A DNA stretch of 64,000 nucleotides from Arthrobacter sp. FW306-07-I (GCF_021800405.1 NZ_CP084550.1:2108001-2172000), one strand, 5' to 3'; shown: positions 1 through 9,995, numbered from the stretch's first letter. Notes: generated from the sequence alone by a model not told the origin. Numbers and translations: made by a program.

Positions 1-68
1 TGCCCCGCCGCCGGGTGGCGGATCTTCCCTTGCTTCTTGAGGCCGGGCCCGCGGGCTGGGAGGATTAA
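1..68 (+). CDS. possible 3' end of an upstream gene (partial)
   Basis: One frame is open from the window edge to a TAA at 66-68 and would encode about 21 residues ending in LEAGPAGWED. A Shine-Dalgarno-like GGGAGG for the next gene lies inside its last codons, as expected for tightly packed genes. Another frame closes at 38-40, so the assignment is a guess from amino-acid composition only. The product cannot be named. Confidence 0.25.
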   Translation, partial: PRRRVADLPLLLEAGPAGWED

Positions 69-71
69 CGG

Positions 72-758
72 GTGAGCCCCCTCATGGAGTTTCTCTCCGA
101 CAAGTGGTGGATGGTATTTCCGCTGATGGCGTTCGCCGGTCGCTGGGCAAGCGGCTGGCGGCAGGCAGGCGAACGCCGGCACCGGCGCCGGGTTGAACTG
201 TACAAGCTCAGGAACCAGGCGCTGGAAGCCGAAAGGGCCTCCGTGGGCGAGGTGCAGGCGCTGATGGCGACCCACGACGCGACCAATCGGCGGTGGCTCG
301 ACTATGAGCTGGACGTGGGCAAGCTGATCGATTTCCCGATGATGACGGACGTCCGCGAACCGCTCACGGTAGCCTTCCTTCGGGCCAAGCGGGAAGCGGA
401 CGGCCAGCGGCCCGCCTCCGCCGAAAACCTCCGGTCGGTGGCCGGCCTTGACGCGTACCGGCAGGCGGTCAACAACTTTGCGGTGGCGCTTGACGTGGCC
501 GAGCGGGAAGCCCGGCGCGTCCGGGACAGCAAGTTCAGCGGGCCCGAACGCGAACGGCTGGCCACGGCACGCAAACTGCTGATGATCGCCGAGAACGACG
601 CTGCCACCCCGGCCGAACGTCAAGCCGCCTACAAGCGGGCGCGTCATGAGCTGGACGGCCTCATCGTCCTGCCCGATGTCACGGTGGCGGCCCTCGAAGA
701 GAAGATTGCGCCGGAACTGGATGCCGGGCCACGGCCGCCCCAGTTCCACCAGGGCTGA
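72..758 (+). CDS. hypothetical protein with N-terminal membrane segment
   Basis: A 228-residue protein starting at GTG 72, preceded at about 8 nt by GGGAGG. Residues 11-27 (WWMVFPLMAFAGRWASG) look like one hydrophobic anchor. The rest is strongly charged and rich in Ala, Arg and Glu, with long predicted helices (about residues 30-65 and 130-200). I recognise no enzymatic motif. The shape suggests a single-pass membrane protein with a helical cytoplasmic domain. It is followed 17 nt later by a HAD-family gene on the same strand and may be co-transcribed with it. Coding bias is good for the whole length, so the gene is real; its function is unknown. Confidence 0.75.
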   Translation: MSPLMEFLSDKWWMVFPLMAFAGRWASGWRQAGERRHRRRVELYKLRNQALEAERASVGEVQALMATHDATNRRWLDYELDVGKLIDFPMMTDVREPLTVAFLRAKREADGQRPASAENLRSVAGLDAYRQAVNNFAVALDVAEREARRVRDSKFSGPERERLATARKLLMIAENDAATPAERQAAYKRARHELDGLIVLPDVTVAALEEKIAPELDAGPRPPQFHQG

Positions 759-775
759 GTCCCTGCAGGTGCAGT

Positions 776-1282
776 GTGTGGCGCACGCTCTATTTGGACG
801 TCGACGGGGTGGTCTGTCCGTTCGGCCCGGACGGCGTAACCGGCTGGGGCTCTGAATGGCGGCGCGCCAACGCCGGGCTGCTGCCGGTGGCCTTCGCTGC
901 CAAACTCGTGACCGGGCTCAACACCCTGGCCCGGACGCCCTGGCTGCGGTGCGTCTGGCTCACCAGCTGGGAGGAACTGGCCCCGCAATACCTGTGTCCC
1001 GCCGTCGGACTTGCCGGCCGGAACTGGCCGTACCTCGCTGCGGACGGGGCCGCCGGCGGGACCGGCTGGTGGAAGCTCCGGGCCATCCAGGCGGATGTTG
1101 AAAAAACGGGCCCGGATGCCGTGGCCTGGGTGGACGACCAACTGGCCTTCGAGGCTGAAGCACAGCAGTGGGCCCGGATCCTTGGCCACCGCATCCTGAC
1201 CGTCTCGCCGCATCCCCGGCGCGGAATAACGCCTCCGGAACTGGACCGGCTCCGGTCTTTCCTGCTCCAACCCGTGTTTTGA
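776..1282 (+). CDS. HAD-domain protein, small haloacid dehalogenase-like fold
   Basis: A 168-residue protein from GTG 776. HAD motif I is LYLDVDGVV with D8 and D10. A motif II-like Thr/Ser lies at residues 63-64 (LTSWE), a candidate motif III Lys at K100, and an acidic motif IV pair at D120-D121 (AWVDDQ). This compact arrangement, without a large cap domain, resembles the HAD domains found alone or fused in bacterial RNA-repair ('Swiss army knife') proteins. That parallel is inferred from motifs only. Known HAD enzymes are mostly Mg-dependent phosphatases; the substrate here is unknown. It follows the hypothetical gene by 17 nt. Confidence 0.7.
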   Translation: MWRTLYLDVDGVVCPFGPDGVTGWGSEWRRANAGLLPVAFAAKLVTGLNTLARTPWLRCVWLTSWEELAPQYLCPAVGLAGRNWPYLAADGAAGGTGWWKLRAIQADVEKTGPDAVAWVDDQLAFEAEAQQWARILGHRILTVSPHPRRGITPPELDRLRSFLLQPVF

Positions 1283-1434
1283 CCTCATGCCCGGGACGCG
1301 TACGATCGTTAGGGTTTCCCGCCGGTTGTGCCCGCGCCGCAAGTCATTCCACGCAAACAGCTGGTGAACTATGCTGTGCAAGGCAGCCTGGTAAGTGAAA
1401 CTGCTGAACGTCGACTCTGCAGATTGGGCAACAG

Positions 1435-2690
<1,256 letters not shown>

Positions 2691-2694
<4 letters not shown>

Positions 2695-2912
2695 AGTGGT
2701 TGGAACTCCTGACCGTTGCAGGCGCCACCCTCGTGTCCGCGGCAATCGTGGTGACCCTCTACTCGCTGGGTGTCCGGTTCACAGCGATTGCCGCTGACGC
2801 CCAGCAGGCGTCCCCCGGCGTCAAGCGCTCCTTCGCCTACATCTGCTTTGGGTTGTGTGGCGTGGCAGTCCTCTTCGGGCTGTACCTGATCATCCCGTAC
2901 TTCTCGAAGTAG
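2691..2912 (+). CDS. small two-TM membrane protein coupled to the phosphate transporter
   Basis: A 73-residue protein whose ATG overlaps the stop of the PiT transporter by 4 nt. Hydrophobic segments at residues 5-27 and 47-69 flank a short loop, so it is a hairpin membrane protein. I recognise no named family. The overlap and matching size of the two products suggest it is an accessory or stability subunit of the transporter, which is inference from coupling only. Confidence 0.8.
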
Positions 2913-2935
2913 CACTGCCCTTCTCCACGCAGCAC

Positions 2936-2958
2936 TGCCGGGCCGGTGGCCGGGCCCC
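2936..2958 (+). terminator. weak GC-rich stem-loop after the phosphate-transport pair
   Basis: GGGCCGG, a TGG loop and a bulged CCGGGCCC form a short stem 25 nt after the small membrane protein. There is no T-run. It could terminate the pit transcript but is weak. Confidence 0.35.
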
Positions 2959-2985
2959 CTGATTGGCGGGGTTGCGCCGGCTCGC

Positions 2986-2991
2986 TAGGCT
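2986..2991 (+). promoter_or_regulatory. -10 box TAGGCT of a leaderless gene
   Basis: TAGGCT ends 6 nt before ATG 2998. With transcription starting 6-7 nt after the hexamer, the mRNA would begin at the start codon. No Shine-Dalgarno sequence is present. Confidence 0.6.
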
Positions 2992-2997
2992 GGGGCC

Positions 2998-3558
2998 ATG
3001 CCACGCATCCAGTACTTTGTTGCCGCATCCCTTGACGGCTTCATCGCCACCACCGCAGACGACCTGGGCTGGCTGTTGCAGTTCGACGGTTTCGAGGGCG
3101 GAGCTGACAGCTACAACGACTTCATGTCCGGGGTTGGCTGCATCGTCATGGGCGGGGAAACCTTCGCCTGGTTGCAGGAGCACGAGCCGGGCAAGTGGCC
3201 GTACAACGGTACGCCCAGCTACGTGTTCACCCACCACGAATACCGTGCGCCGGAGGGTGCCGACATCACCTTTGTCCGCGGTGACGTCCAGGAATTCATT
3301 GCGGACTTCCGAAGTGCCGCCGGGGACAGGAACATCTGGGTGGTTGGCGGCGGCAACCTCGCGGCCCAGTTCGCCGACGCAGGCCTGCTGGATGAAATCA
3401 TCCTCTCCGTCATTCCGGTGGTGCTGGGCGCAGGGAAGCGGCTGCTGCCCATGAAGGGCCCGACGCCGGCACTTGAGTTGGCTGCCTCCCGCACCCTGGG
3501 CAGGGGGATCGTCGAGCTGCGCTACCTGCTGCCCTCGGCTTCCGGCCCGCAGGCCTGA
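2998..3558 (+). CDS. dihydrofolate reductase family protein (RibD C-terminal-like)
   Basis: A 186-residue protein with the DHFR/RibD reductase fold. ASLDGFIA near the N terminus, VMGGETF around residue 50 and the nucleotide-binding stretch IWVVGGGNLAAQF around residue 115 are typical of the stand-alone YyaP/YwjB-like group. Members bind NADPH, but their physiological substrate is usually unknown, and they are distinct from the folate-pathway FolA. The start is ATG 2998, set by a -10 box that ends 6 nt upstream. The gene is monocistronic and converges on a thioesterase gene 22 nt downstream. Confidence 0.85.
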   Translation: MPRIQYFVAASLDGFIATTADDLGWLLQFDGFEGGADSYNDFMSGVGCIVMGGETFAWLQEHEPGKWPYNGTPSYVFTHHEYRAPEGADITFVRGDVQEFIADFRSAAGDRNIWVVGGGNLAAQFADAGLLDEIILSVIPVVLGAGKRLLPMKGPTPALELAASRTLGRGIVELRYLLPSASGPQA

Positions 3559-3580
3559 GCCCGAAGGCCCTGGGCCTGAC

Positions 3581-4045
3581 TCAGGCGACGTTATCCCGGA
3601 GCATATTGGTGATCCTGGCGGTTGACAGGCGCCGTCCCTGCCCGTCCGTCATGACGATCTCGTGGGTGGTCAATGTGCGTCCCAGGTGAATGGCGGTGCA
3701 CGTGCCCGTCACCAAGCCCTCGGCGATGGACCGGTGGTGCGTGGCACTGACCTCGATGCCCACGGCGTGGCGGTCCGGTCCGGCATGCATTCCCGCGGCG
3801 AAGGAGCCCAAGGTTTCCGCCAGCACCACGTGCGCGCCGCCATGCAGGATCCCCGCCACCTGGGTGTTGCCCTCCACGGGCATGGTGGCAACGGTGCGTT
3901 CAGGGCTCATCTCCAGGAAATGGATGCCCATCTTCACCACCAGTGCGCCGACGCCGAACCTCCCCAGCCAGCCGTGCATGTGGTCGGGAATACCGGCAGC
4001 TGCCAGCTCTTCGGCGAAAGCGCCCGGCGTGAAATTGTCTGTCAT
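3581..4045 (-). CDS. hotdog-fold (PaaI-like) acyl-CoA thioesterase
   Basis: A 154-residue protein with the PaaI/YbgC-type hotdog signature GILHGGAHVVLAETLGS (residues 65-81). It includes HGG at 68-70 and the candidate catalytic Glu77. Relatives hydrolyse phenylacetyl-, hydroxybenzoyl- or 1,4-dihydroxy-2-naphthoyl-CoA; the substrate cannot be read from sequence. The open frame extends further upstream, but the start is placed at ATG 4045 because family members begin there and the longer version would run antisense through polA. Divergently transcribed from polA with 19 nt between start codons. Confidence 0.85.
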   Translation of the reverse strand: MTDNFTPGAFAEELAAAGIPDHMHGWLGRFGVGALVVKMGIHFLEMSPERTVATMPVEGNTQVAGILHGGAHVVLAETLGSFAAGMHAGPDRHAVGIEVSATHHRSIAEGLVTGTCTAIHLGRTLTTHEIVMTDGQGRRLSTARITNMLRDNVA

Positions 4046-4051
4046 GGCAAC

Positions 4052-4057
4052 TAGGCT
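4052..4057 (+). promoter_or_regulatory. -10 box TAGGCT of leaderless polA
   Basis: TAGGCT ends 7 nt before GTG 4065. Its -35 region must lie inside the 5' end of the divergent thioesterase gene, so the two promoters overlap. It also supports GTG 4065 over the far-upstream start of the open frame. Confidence 0.6.
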
Positions 4058-4064
4058 GGCACCT

Positions 4065-6905
4065 GTGAGTGAAACAACCAAACCGGCTCCCTTCCCGTCC
4101 CAGGCCATCGATGAGGGGGCTGCCCCGCAGTCCCGCTCCGCCGCCCCAAAGCCTGCTGCCAAGAGCGCCGCCCCCGCTGCCGGAGGGTCTGTTTCAGCTA
4201 CCGAAGCGCCCGTCATTCCCATTACCGACCAGCCGCGGCTGCTGGTCCTGGACGGCCACTCCATGGCGTTCCGTGCCTTCTTCGCCCTGCCCGCGGACAA
4301 GTTCTCCACCTCCAACGGCCAGCACACCAACGCCATCCACGGTTTCACCTCCATGCTGATCAACCTCATCAAGGAGCAGCAGCCCACCCACATCGCGGTC
4401 GCTTTCGACGTCTCGGACGAATCCACGCACCGGAAGACCGAGTACAGCGAATACAAGGGTGGCCGGAACGAAACACCGCGCGAGATGAGCGGCCAGATCG
4501 ACCTCATTGCCCAGGTCATGGAAGCCTGGGGCATCAAGACCATCAAGATGCCGGGCTACGAAGCCGACGACATCCTGGCCACCCTTGCCGCCATGGGGGA
4601 GAAGGCAGGCTACGAGGTGTTGCTCGTCTCCGGCGACCGGGACGCCTTCCAGCTGATCACGGACAACGTCTTCGTCCTGTACCCGCGGAAGGGTGTCAGC
4701 GACATCCCCCGGATGGACGCCGCGGCCATCGAAGCAAAGTACTTCGTCAGTCCGTCCCGCTACTCCGATCTCGCAGCGCTGGTGGGGGAGACAGCGGACA
4801 ACCTCCCGGGCGTGCCCGGCGTTGGCCCCAAGACGGCGGCCAAGTGGATCAACCAGTACGGCGGCCTGGAAGGCGTCCTGGAACACCTCGACGCCATTGG
4901 CGGGAAGGTGGGCGACGCACTCCGGGAGAACATCGGGAACGTCAAGCGCAACCGGCGGCTGAACCAGCTCCACACCGACCTCAACCTCCCCGTCACACTG
5001 GAGGACCTCCACGAGCCGCGCCCGGACCAGGCTGCCCTGGAGGACCTCTTCGACCAGCTTGAGTTCAAGGCCATCCGTGGTCGCCTGTTCGCCCTCTACG
5101 GCGACGCAGACACCCCCGCCGCCGAACGCGAAAGCATCGACACCCCGGAATACACCGCCCCTGCCGACGCCGCCGGACTGGCCGCCTTCCTGGCCGCAGG
5201 CGCCAGCCAGCGGTCCGCCCTCGCCGTCGACCTCGTCCCGGGCCGCATCGGCGAGGACGCCGCTGCGCTGGCCATCGTCCGCGGCGACGCCGCGGTCTAC
5301 GTCGACCTCGCAAACCAGGACGCGGAGACCGAGAACGTGCTCGCGGCATGGCTGCGCGATCCTGAAGCGCCCAAGGTCATGCACGGTTTCAAGGCCGCGC
5401 TCAAGGCGCTGACGGCCCGCGGCCTGGAACTGGAGGGCGTGGTGGACGACACCTCCATCTCCGGCTATCTCATCCAGCCGGACCGCCGCACCTATGAACT
5501 CGCCGAGCTCGCCCAGCACCACCTCAACGTGGGAATTCCCGCTGCCACTGCCAAAGCCGGGCAGCTGGAACTGTCCTTCGACGGCGATGACAACGCCGCG
5601 GCCGATTCGCTCGTCCAGGCCGGCGCCGTCGTGCTGGCCCTGAGCCGCTACTTCGAGGACGAACTCAAGAGCCGCAAGGCGGAGGAGCTGCTGTCCACCC
5701 TTGAGCTGCCGGTCAGCCGCGTCCTGGCGGACATGGAACTCGCGGGCATCGCCGTCGACATGGACAAGATGGACGACCAGTTGGCCGACCTTGCCAGGGT
5801 GATCGACCAGGCCCAGGAACAGGCCTTCGCCGCCATTGGGCACGAGGTCAACCTGGGCTCGCCCAAACAGCTGCAGACCGTCCTGTTCGACGAACTGCAG
5901 CTGCCCAAGACCAAGAAGATCAAGTCCGGTTACACCACGGACGCCGCGTCGTTGAAGAACCTCCTGGAAAAGACCGGGCACGAGTTCCTTGTCCAGCTCA
6001 TGGCGCACCGTGAGGCCGCCAAGCTGCGGCAGATGATCGAGTCGCTGAAGAAGTCCGTGGCGGAAGACGGCCGCATCCACACCACCTACGCGCAAAACGT
6101 TGCCGCCACGGGCCGGATCTCGTCCAACAACCCCAACCTGCAGAACATCCCCATCCGCAGCGAGGAAGGCCGGCGGGTCCGCGGGATCTTCGTCGTCAGC
6201 GACGGCTACGAATGCCTTCTCTCCGCCGACTACTCCCAGATCGAGATGCGCATCATGGCCCACCTCTCCGGGGACGCTGGGCTGATCCAGGCGTACAAGG
6301 ACGGCGAGGACCTGCACCGGTTCGTCGGCTCCAACATCTTCCATGTCCCCACGGACCAGGTCACCAGCGCCATGCGCTCCAAGGTCAAGGCGATGTCCTA
6401 CGGCCTTGCCTACGGATTGACCTCCTTCGGCCTGTCCAAGCAGCTGGAAATTTCCGTTGATGAGGCCCGTACCCTCATGAAGGACTACTTCGACCGCTTC
6501 GGCGCCGTGCGCGACTACCTCCGGGGCGTGGTGGACCAGGCCAGGGTTGATGGGTACACGGCCACCATCGAGGGACGCCGCCGCTACCTGCCGGACCTCA
6601 CCAGCACCGACCGGCAGTTGCGTGAGAACGCTGAACGCATCGCGCTGAACAGCCCCATCCAGGGTTCGGCCGCGGACATCATCAAACGCGCCATGTTGGG
6701 AGTCCATGCCGAACTCCAGGCCCAGGGCCTGAAGTCCCGCATGCTGCTCCAGGTCCACGACGAATTGGTCCTGGAGGTGGCGGCAGGGGAGCGGCCTGCC
6801 GTGGAGAAACTGGTGACCGAGCAGATGGCCGCTGCCGCGGACCTCAGCGTCCCCCTGGAAGTCCAGATCGGCGTCGGACCCAGCTGGTACGACGCCGGCC
6901 ACTAG
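4065..6905 (+). CDS. polA: DNA polymerase I
   Basis: A 946-residue enzyme that fills gaps after excision repair and removes Okazaki primers. An Ala/Pro-rich extension of about 50 residues precedes the 5'-3' exonuclease domain (LVLDGHSMAFRAFFAL at about 60; DDILATLA and SGDRDAFQL follow). The 3'-5' exonuclease region (about 340-540) lacks the catalytic acids: the expected DxE is AVDLVPG, so proofreading is probably lost, as in many actinobacterial PolA. Polymerase motif A is SADYSQIEMR (D722), motif B RSKVKAMSYGLAYG (R771-K775-Y779) and motif C QVHDELVLEV (D899). The start GTG 4065 is chosen because a TAGGCT -10 box ends 7 nt upstream; the frame stays open to 3690. Confidence 0.96.
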   Translation: MSETTKPAPFPSQAIDEGAAPQSRSAAPKPAAKSAAPAAGGSVSATEAPVIPITDQPRLLVLDGHSMAFRAFFALPADKFSTSNGQHTNAIHGFTSMLINLIKEQQPTHIAVAFDVSDESTHRKTEYSEYKGGRNETPREMSGQIDLIAQVMEAWGIKTIKMPGYEADDILATLAAMGEKAGYEVLLVSGDRDAFQLITDNVFVLYPRKGVSDIPRMDAAAIEAKYFVSPSRYSDLAALVGETADNLPGVPGVGPKTAAKWINQYGGLEGVLEHLDAIGGKVGDALRENIGNVKRNRRLNQLHTDLNLPVTLEDLHEPRPDQAALEDLFDQLEFKAIRGRLFALYGDADTPAAERESIDTPEYTAPADAAGLAAFLAAGASQRSALAVDLVPGRIGEDAAALAIVRGDAAVYVDLANQDAETENVLAAWLRDPEAPKVMHGFKAALKALTARGLELEGVVDDTSISGYLIQPDRRTYELAELAQHHLNVGIPAATAKAGQLELSFDGDDNAAADSLVQAGAVVLALSRYFEDELKSRKAEELLSTLELPVSRVLADMELAGIAVDMDKMDDQLADLARVIDQAQEQAFAAIGHEVNLGSPKQLQTVLFDELQLPKTKKIKSGYTTDAASLKNLLEKTGHEFLVQLMAHREAAKLRQMIESLKKSVAEDGRIHTTYAQNVAATGRISSNNPNLQNIPIRSEEGRRVRGIFVVSDGYECLLSADYSQIEMRIMAHLSGDAGLIQAYKDGEDLHRFVGSNIFHVPTDQVTSAMRSKVKAMSYGLAYGLTSFGLSKQLEISVDEARTLMKDYFDRFGAVRDYLRGVVDQARVDGYTATIEGRRRYLPDLTSTDRQLRENAERIALNSPIQGSAADIIKRAMLGVHAELQAQGLKSRMLLQVHDELVLEVAAGERPAVEKLVTEQMAAAADLSVPLEVQIGVGPSWYDAGH

Positions 6906-6969
6906 CCCCGCCGCGGACGCCGGCGATATGCGGCGCTGTTTTTGCTGGTCAGGCGCCGGATCCATTGGC

Positions 6970-6975
6970 TAGGCT
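6970..6975 (+). promoter_or_regulatory. -10 box TAGGCT of a leaderless gene
   Basis: TAGGCT ends 7 nt before ATG 6983 and no ribosome-binding site is present, the same arrangement as at polA. Confidence 0.6.
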
Positions 6976-6982
6976 CGGGTAA

Positions 6983-8278
6983 ATGGGTGATCTGAGCGGA
7001 AACTATGAAATCCGGCGCTTTCCTGCCGTGTCCAAAGGCAAAGACGGGTACGCCGAAGCCGAAACCTGGGGCAGGGCGGTGGGCTTCGGCTTCCATGACT
7101 CCACCCGCACCCCGGAGCACGTGGCGCGGTCCATGGCCACCTACGAGGTCGACGGCAGGATCTTCACCGGCGCCTACCAGACCGGAACACCGGCAGAGCA
7201 CTCGCTCCCGGCCGAGGTGCCCGTGGCTACTTTCGGGACGTTCCGGAAAACCCTCAACATCGGTTTTGGCCGGATGCTGGAAGCCCAGATGGTTACCGCC
7301 GTCACCGTCCGGACTTCGCACCGCCGCCGCGGCCTGCTGCGGCGCATGATGACCGGGGATCTGCAGGCAGCCAAGGACGACGGCATCGCGGTGGCCGCCC
7401 TTACCGCCTCCGAAGGGAGCATCTACGGGCGGTTTGGTTACGGCGTGGCCAGCCTCGAGCGGACCGTCAAGGTGGACACCACGGCCCGGTTCAGCCTGCG
7501 CCACCACGCAACGGGAACCGTGGAGGTGGCGGACCCGAGGGTCCTGCTCGAGGTTGCCCCTAAAGTCTTCGACCGCGTGCACCGCCACACCCCCGGCTCC
7601 CTCGGGCGCCAGGAGTGGTACTGGCTGCTCGCTTCGGGGTCGATGGGCCGTGACGGCAAGGAGGACCCCGCCATCAAGGCGGCTCTGCACTACGGCCCGG
7701 ACGGCGGTGTGGACGGCTACGTGTCCTACAAGTTCGCCGGCTGGGAGACTACACCCGCCACCGTGGAGGTCGTGGACCTTGTTGCCGCCACGGATCATGC
7801 CTATCTGGAACTGTGGCAATACCTTGGTGCCATCGACCTCGTGGAACGTGTGTCCTGGAACGAGGCCCCGGTGGACGATCCCTTGGCCTGGGCGCTGGTG
7901 GACCCGCGGTGCATCGACGCCTCGGACAGCCGCGACATGCTCTGGCTCCGGATCCTCGACATCCCGCAGGCCCTGGCCGCCCGGCGCTACCCTGCGGACG
8001 GACGGCTGGTCCTCGAAGTGGGGGACCCACTGGGCCTCACCGGTGGAACTTTCGCGCTGGACGTCCAGGGCGGCGAGGCCGCCGTCGAACGTGTTCCAGC
8101 GGGGAAAGCAGACCTGGCACTGGACGTTTCGGCGCTGTCCTCCATCTACCTGGGCGGGATCAGCCCCGTGACGCTGAAGGCGGCAGGTGCCCTCTGCGAG
8201 GCAACTCCGGGCGCGGCCTTCAAAGCGCAGCAGCTGTTCGCGGTGGAGCGGCCCACTCACTGCCTGACGCACTTCTAA
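6983..8278 (+). CDS. Eis-like GNAT family N-acetyltransferase
   Basis: A 431-residue protein with the three-part layout of the Eis family: an N-terminal GNAT domain, a second GNAT-like domain and a C-terminal sterol-carrier-like domain. The acetyl-CoA loop is [17 protein letters not shown] (about residues 108-124). IYGRFGYG (147-154) carries the Tyr equivalent to the catalytic Tyr of mycobacterial Eis, and the chain ends in Phe, whose carboxylate acts as base in Eis. Eis enzymes acetylate aminoglycosides and other polyamines at several positions; whether this one confers resistance cannot be told. Leaderless start at ATG 6983, monocistronic. Confidence 0.85.
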   Translation: MGDLSGNYEIRRFPAVSKGKDGYAEAETWGRAVGFGFHDSTRTPEHVARSMATYEVDGRIFTGAYQTGTPAEHSLPAEVPVATFGTFRKTLNIGFGRMLEAQMVTAVTVRTSHRRRGLLRRMMTGDLQAAKDDGIAVAALTASEGSIYGRFGYGVASLERTVKVDTTARFSLRHHATGTVEVADPRVLLEVAPKVFDRVHRHTPGSLGRQEWYWLLASGSMGRDGKEDPAIKAALHYGPDGGVDGYVSYKFAGWETTPATVEVVDLVAATDHAYLELWQYLGAIDLVERVSWNEAPVDDPLAWALVDPRCIDASDSRDMLWLRILDIPQALAARRYPADGRLVLEVGDPLGLTGGTFALDVQGGEAAVERVPAGKADLALDVSALSSIYLGGISPVTLKAAGALCEATPGAAFKAQQLFAVERPTHCLTHF

Positions 8279-8306
8279 TCAGCTGCCGGCCTGCCCCGCT
8301 TCCGCT

Positions 8307-8336
8307 TTGACCCGCATTGCCGGCAGCGACTAGAAT
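8307..8336 (+). promoter_or_regulatory. consensus housekeeping promoter of rpsA
   Basis: TTGACC (8307-8312), an 18-nt spacer and TAGAAT (8331-8336) form the best sigma-70-type promoter in the window, as expected for a highly expressed ribosomal gene. Transcription would start near 8343, giving a leader of about 175 nt. Confidence 0.75.
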
Positions 8337-8519
8337 AAACGGGCGTGTACCACGTGCACGCACTTGCTGCCCCTCGAGGGCGGCATTGAAAAGCAATCCA
8401 CAAATCAGGATGACCCGGAGGATCCGTTTGGATCCACCGCGAATCGCGCCTGCGTTCCATGACGCGGGCGCGCCGGTTTTGCCTGACCGACTAACTATCC
8501 ACAACGGAGCCCCTACTAC
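8337..8519 (+). other. rpsA leader with two hairpins and a possible leaderless 14-codon ORF
   Basis: The transcribed leader holds a stem-loop at 8365-8385 (TGCTGCCC pairing with GGGCGGCA, one G-U) and a second, GGATCC-GTTT-GGATCC, at 8420-8435. GTG 8345 lies 8 nt after the -10 box and opens a 14-codon frame closed by TGA. Autoregulation of S1 through its leader is known in other bacteria; here it is only a possibility. Confidence 0.4.
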
Positions 8520-9995
8520 ATGACCATCACCTCCACCGAGAAGCCCGGTACCCCCGTAGTCGCGATTAACGACATCGGTACCGCTGAGGACTTCCTCGCA
8601 GCTGTCGACGCCACCATCAAGTACTTCAACGACGGAGATCTCGTCGAAGGTACCGTCGTCAAGGTCGACCGCGATGAAGTCCTGCTCGACATCGGTTACA
8701 AGACCGAAGGTGTCATCCCCTCCCGCGAGCTGTCCATCAAGCACGACGTTGATCCCGGGGACGTTGTTTCCGTCGGCGATCAGGTCGAAGCCCTGGTGCT
8801 CACCAAGGAAGACAAAGAAGGCCGCCTGATCCTCTCCAAGAAGCGTGCTCAGTACGAGCGTGCCTGGGGCGACATCGAGAAGGTCAAGGAAGAAGACGGT
8901 GTCGTCACCGGTACCGTCATCGAGGTTGTCAAGGGTGGTCTTATCCTCGACATCGGCCTGCGCGGCTTCCTGCCCGCATCCCTGGTCGAGATGCGCCGTG
9001 TGCGCGACCTGGCTCCGTACATCGGCCAGCAGATCGAAGCCAAGATCATCGAGCTGGACAAGAACCGCAACAACGTGGTCCTGTCCCGCCGTGCATGGCT
9101 CGAGCAGACCCAGTCCGAGGTCCGCTCCACCTTCCTCAACAAGCTGGAAAAGGGCCAGGTCCGTCCCGGTGTCGTTTCCTCCATCGTCAACTTCGGTGCC
9201 TTCGTGGACCTGGGCGGCGTAGACGGCCTGGTTCACGTTTCCGAGCTGTCCTGGAAGCACATCGACCACCCGTCCGAGGTTGTCGAAGTTGGCCAGGAAG
9301 TCACCGTCGAGGTCCTCGAGGTCGACCTGGACCGCGAGCGCGTCTCCCTGTCGCTCAAGGCTACGCAGGAAGATCCGTGGCAGACCTTCGCCCGCACCCA
9401 CGCCCTGGGCCAGGTTGTTCCGGGTAAGGTCACCAAGCTGGTTCCGTTCGGTGCGTTCGTCCGCGTCGAAGACGGCATCGAAGGCCTGGTCCACATCTCC
9501 GAGCTGGCTGTCCGCCACGTCGAACTGGCCGAGCAGGTTGTCTCTGTTGGCGACGAACTGTTCGTCAAGGTCATCGACATCGACCTGGAACGCCGCCGCA
9601 TCTCGCTGTCCCTCAAGCAGGCCAACGAGGGCGTCGACGCCGACAGCACCGAATTCGATCCCGCCCTGTACGGCATGGCCGCAGAGTACGACGAAGAGGG
9701 CAACTACAAGTACCCCGAGGGCTTCGACCCCGAGTCCAACGAATGGCTCGAGGGCTACGAGAACCAGCGCGCAGCTTGGGAGCAGCAGTACGCTGACGCC
9801 CAGGCCCGCTGGGAAGCACACAAGAAGCAGGTTGCCCAGCACGCTGCCGACGACGCTGCAGCTGCAACGTCCGGTGACAGCGATTCCGGCACCACCAGCT
9901 ACTCCTCGGAGCCTGCTGCCACCGATTCCGGTGCCGGCACCCTGGCTTCGGACGAGGCACTTGCTGCCCTGCGTGAGAAGCTGACCGGCAACTAA
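8520..9995 (+). CDS. rpsA: 30S ribosomal protein S1
   Basis: A 491-residue protein that recruits mRNA to the 30S subunit. Four S1 (OB-fold) repeats are visible at about residues 36-108, 120-190, 205-277 and 291-364. Repeats three and four carry the classic VNFGAFVDL and VPFGAFVRV cores. The count of four, against six in E. coli, is the actinobacterial pattern. The C-terminal 120 residues are acidic and low in complexity, rich in Ala, Ser and Thr. ATG 8520 follows a GGAG at about 9 nt. Codon use is strongly biased, as for abundant proteins. It has its own strong promoter and a strong terminator. Confidence 0.96.
   Translation: MTITSTEKPGTPVVAINDIGTAEDFLAAVDATIKYFNDGDLVEGTVVKVDRDEVLLDIGYKTEGVIPSRELSIKHDVDPGDVVSVGDQVEALVLTKEDKEGRLILSKKRAQYERAWGDIEKVKEEDGVVTGTVIEVVKGGLILDIGLRGFLPASLVEMRRVRDLAPYIGQQIEAKIIELDKNRNNVVLSRRAWLEQTQSEVRSTFLNKLEKGQVRPGVVSSIVNFGAFVDLGGVDGLVHVSELSWKHIDHPSEVVEVGQEVTVEVLEVDLDRERVSLSLKATQEDPWQTFARTHALGQVVPGKVTKLVPFGAFVRVEDGIEGLVHISELAVRHVELAEQVVSVGDELFVKVIDIDLERRRISLSLKQANEGVDADSTEFDPALYGMAAEYDEEGNYKYPEGFDPESNEWLEGYENQRAAWEQQYADAQARWEAHKKQVAQHAADDAAAATSGDSDSGTTSYSSEPAATDSGAGTLASDEALAALREKLTGN

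Noticed and set aside
3690..4064. Upstream extension of the polA frame
   Set aside because: It runs antisense through the thioesterase gene, and the -10 box before GTG 4065 marks the real start.
4194..6965. 923-codon open frame antisense to polA
   Set aside because: A mirror of GC-rich codon bias; no homology-like motifs, and polA on the other strand has all catalytic motifs.
8420..8435. Two adjacent GGATCC sites as a cloning scar
   Set aside because: They form a small hairpin in a natural leader with no vector-like sequence around them.
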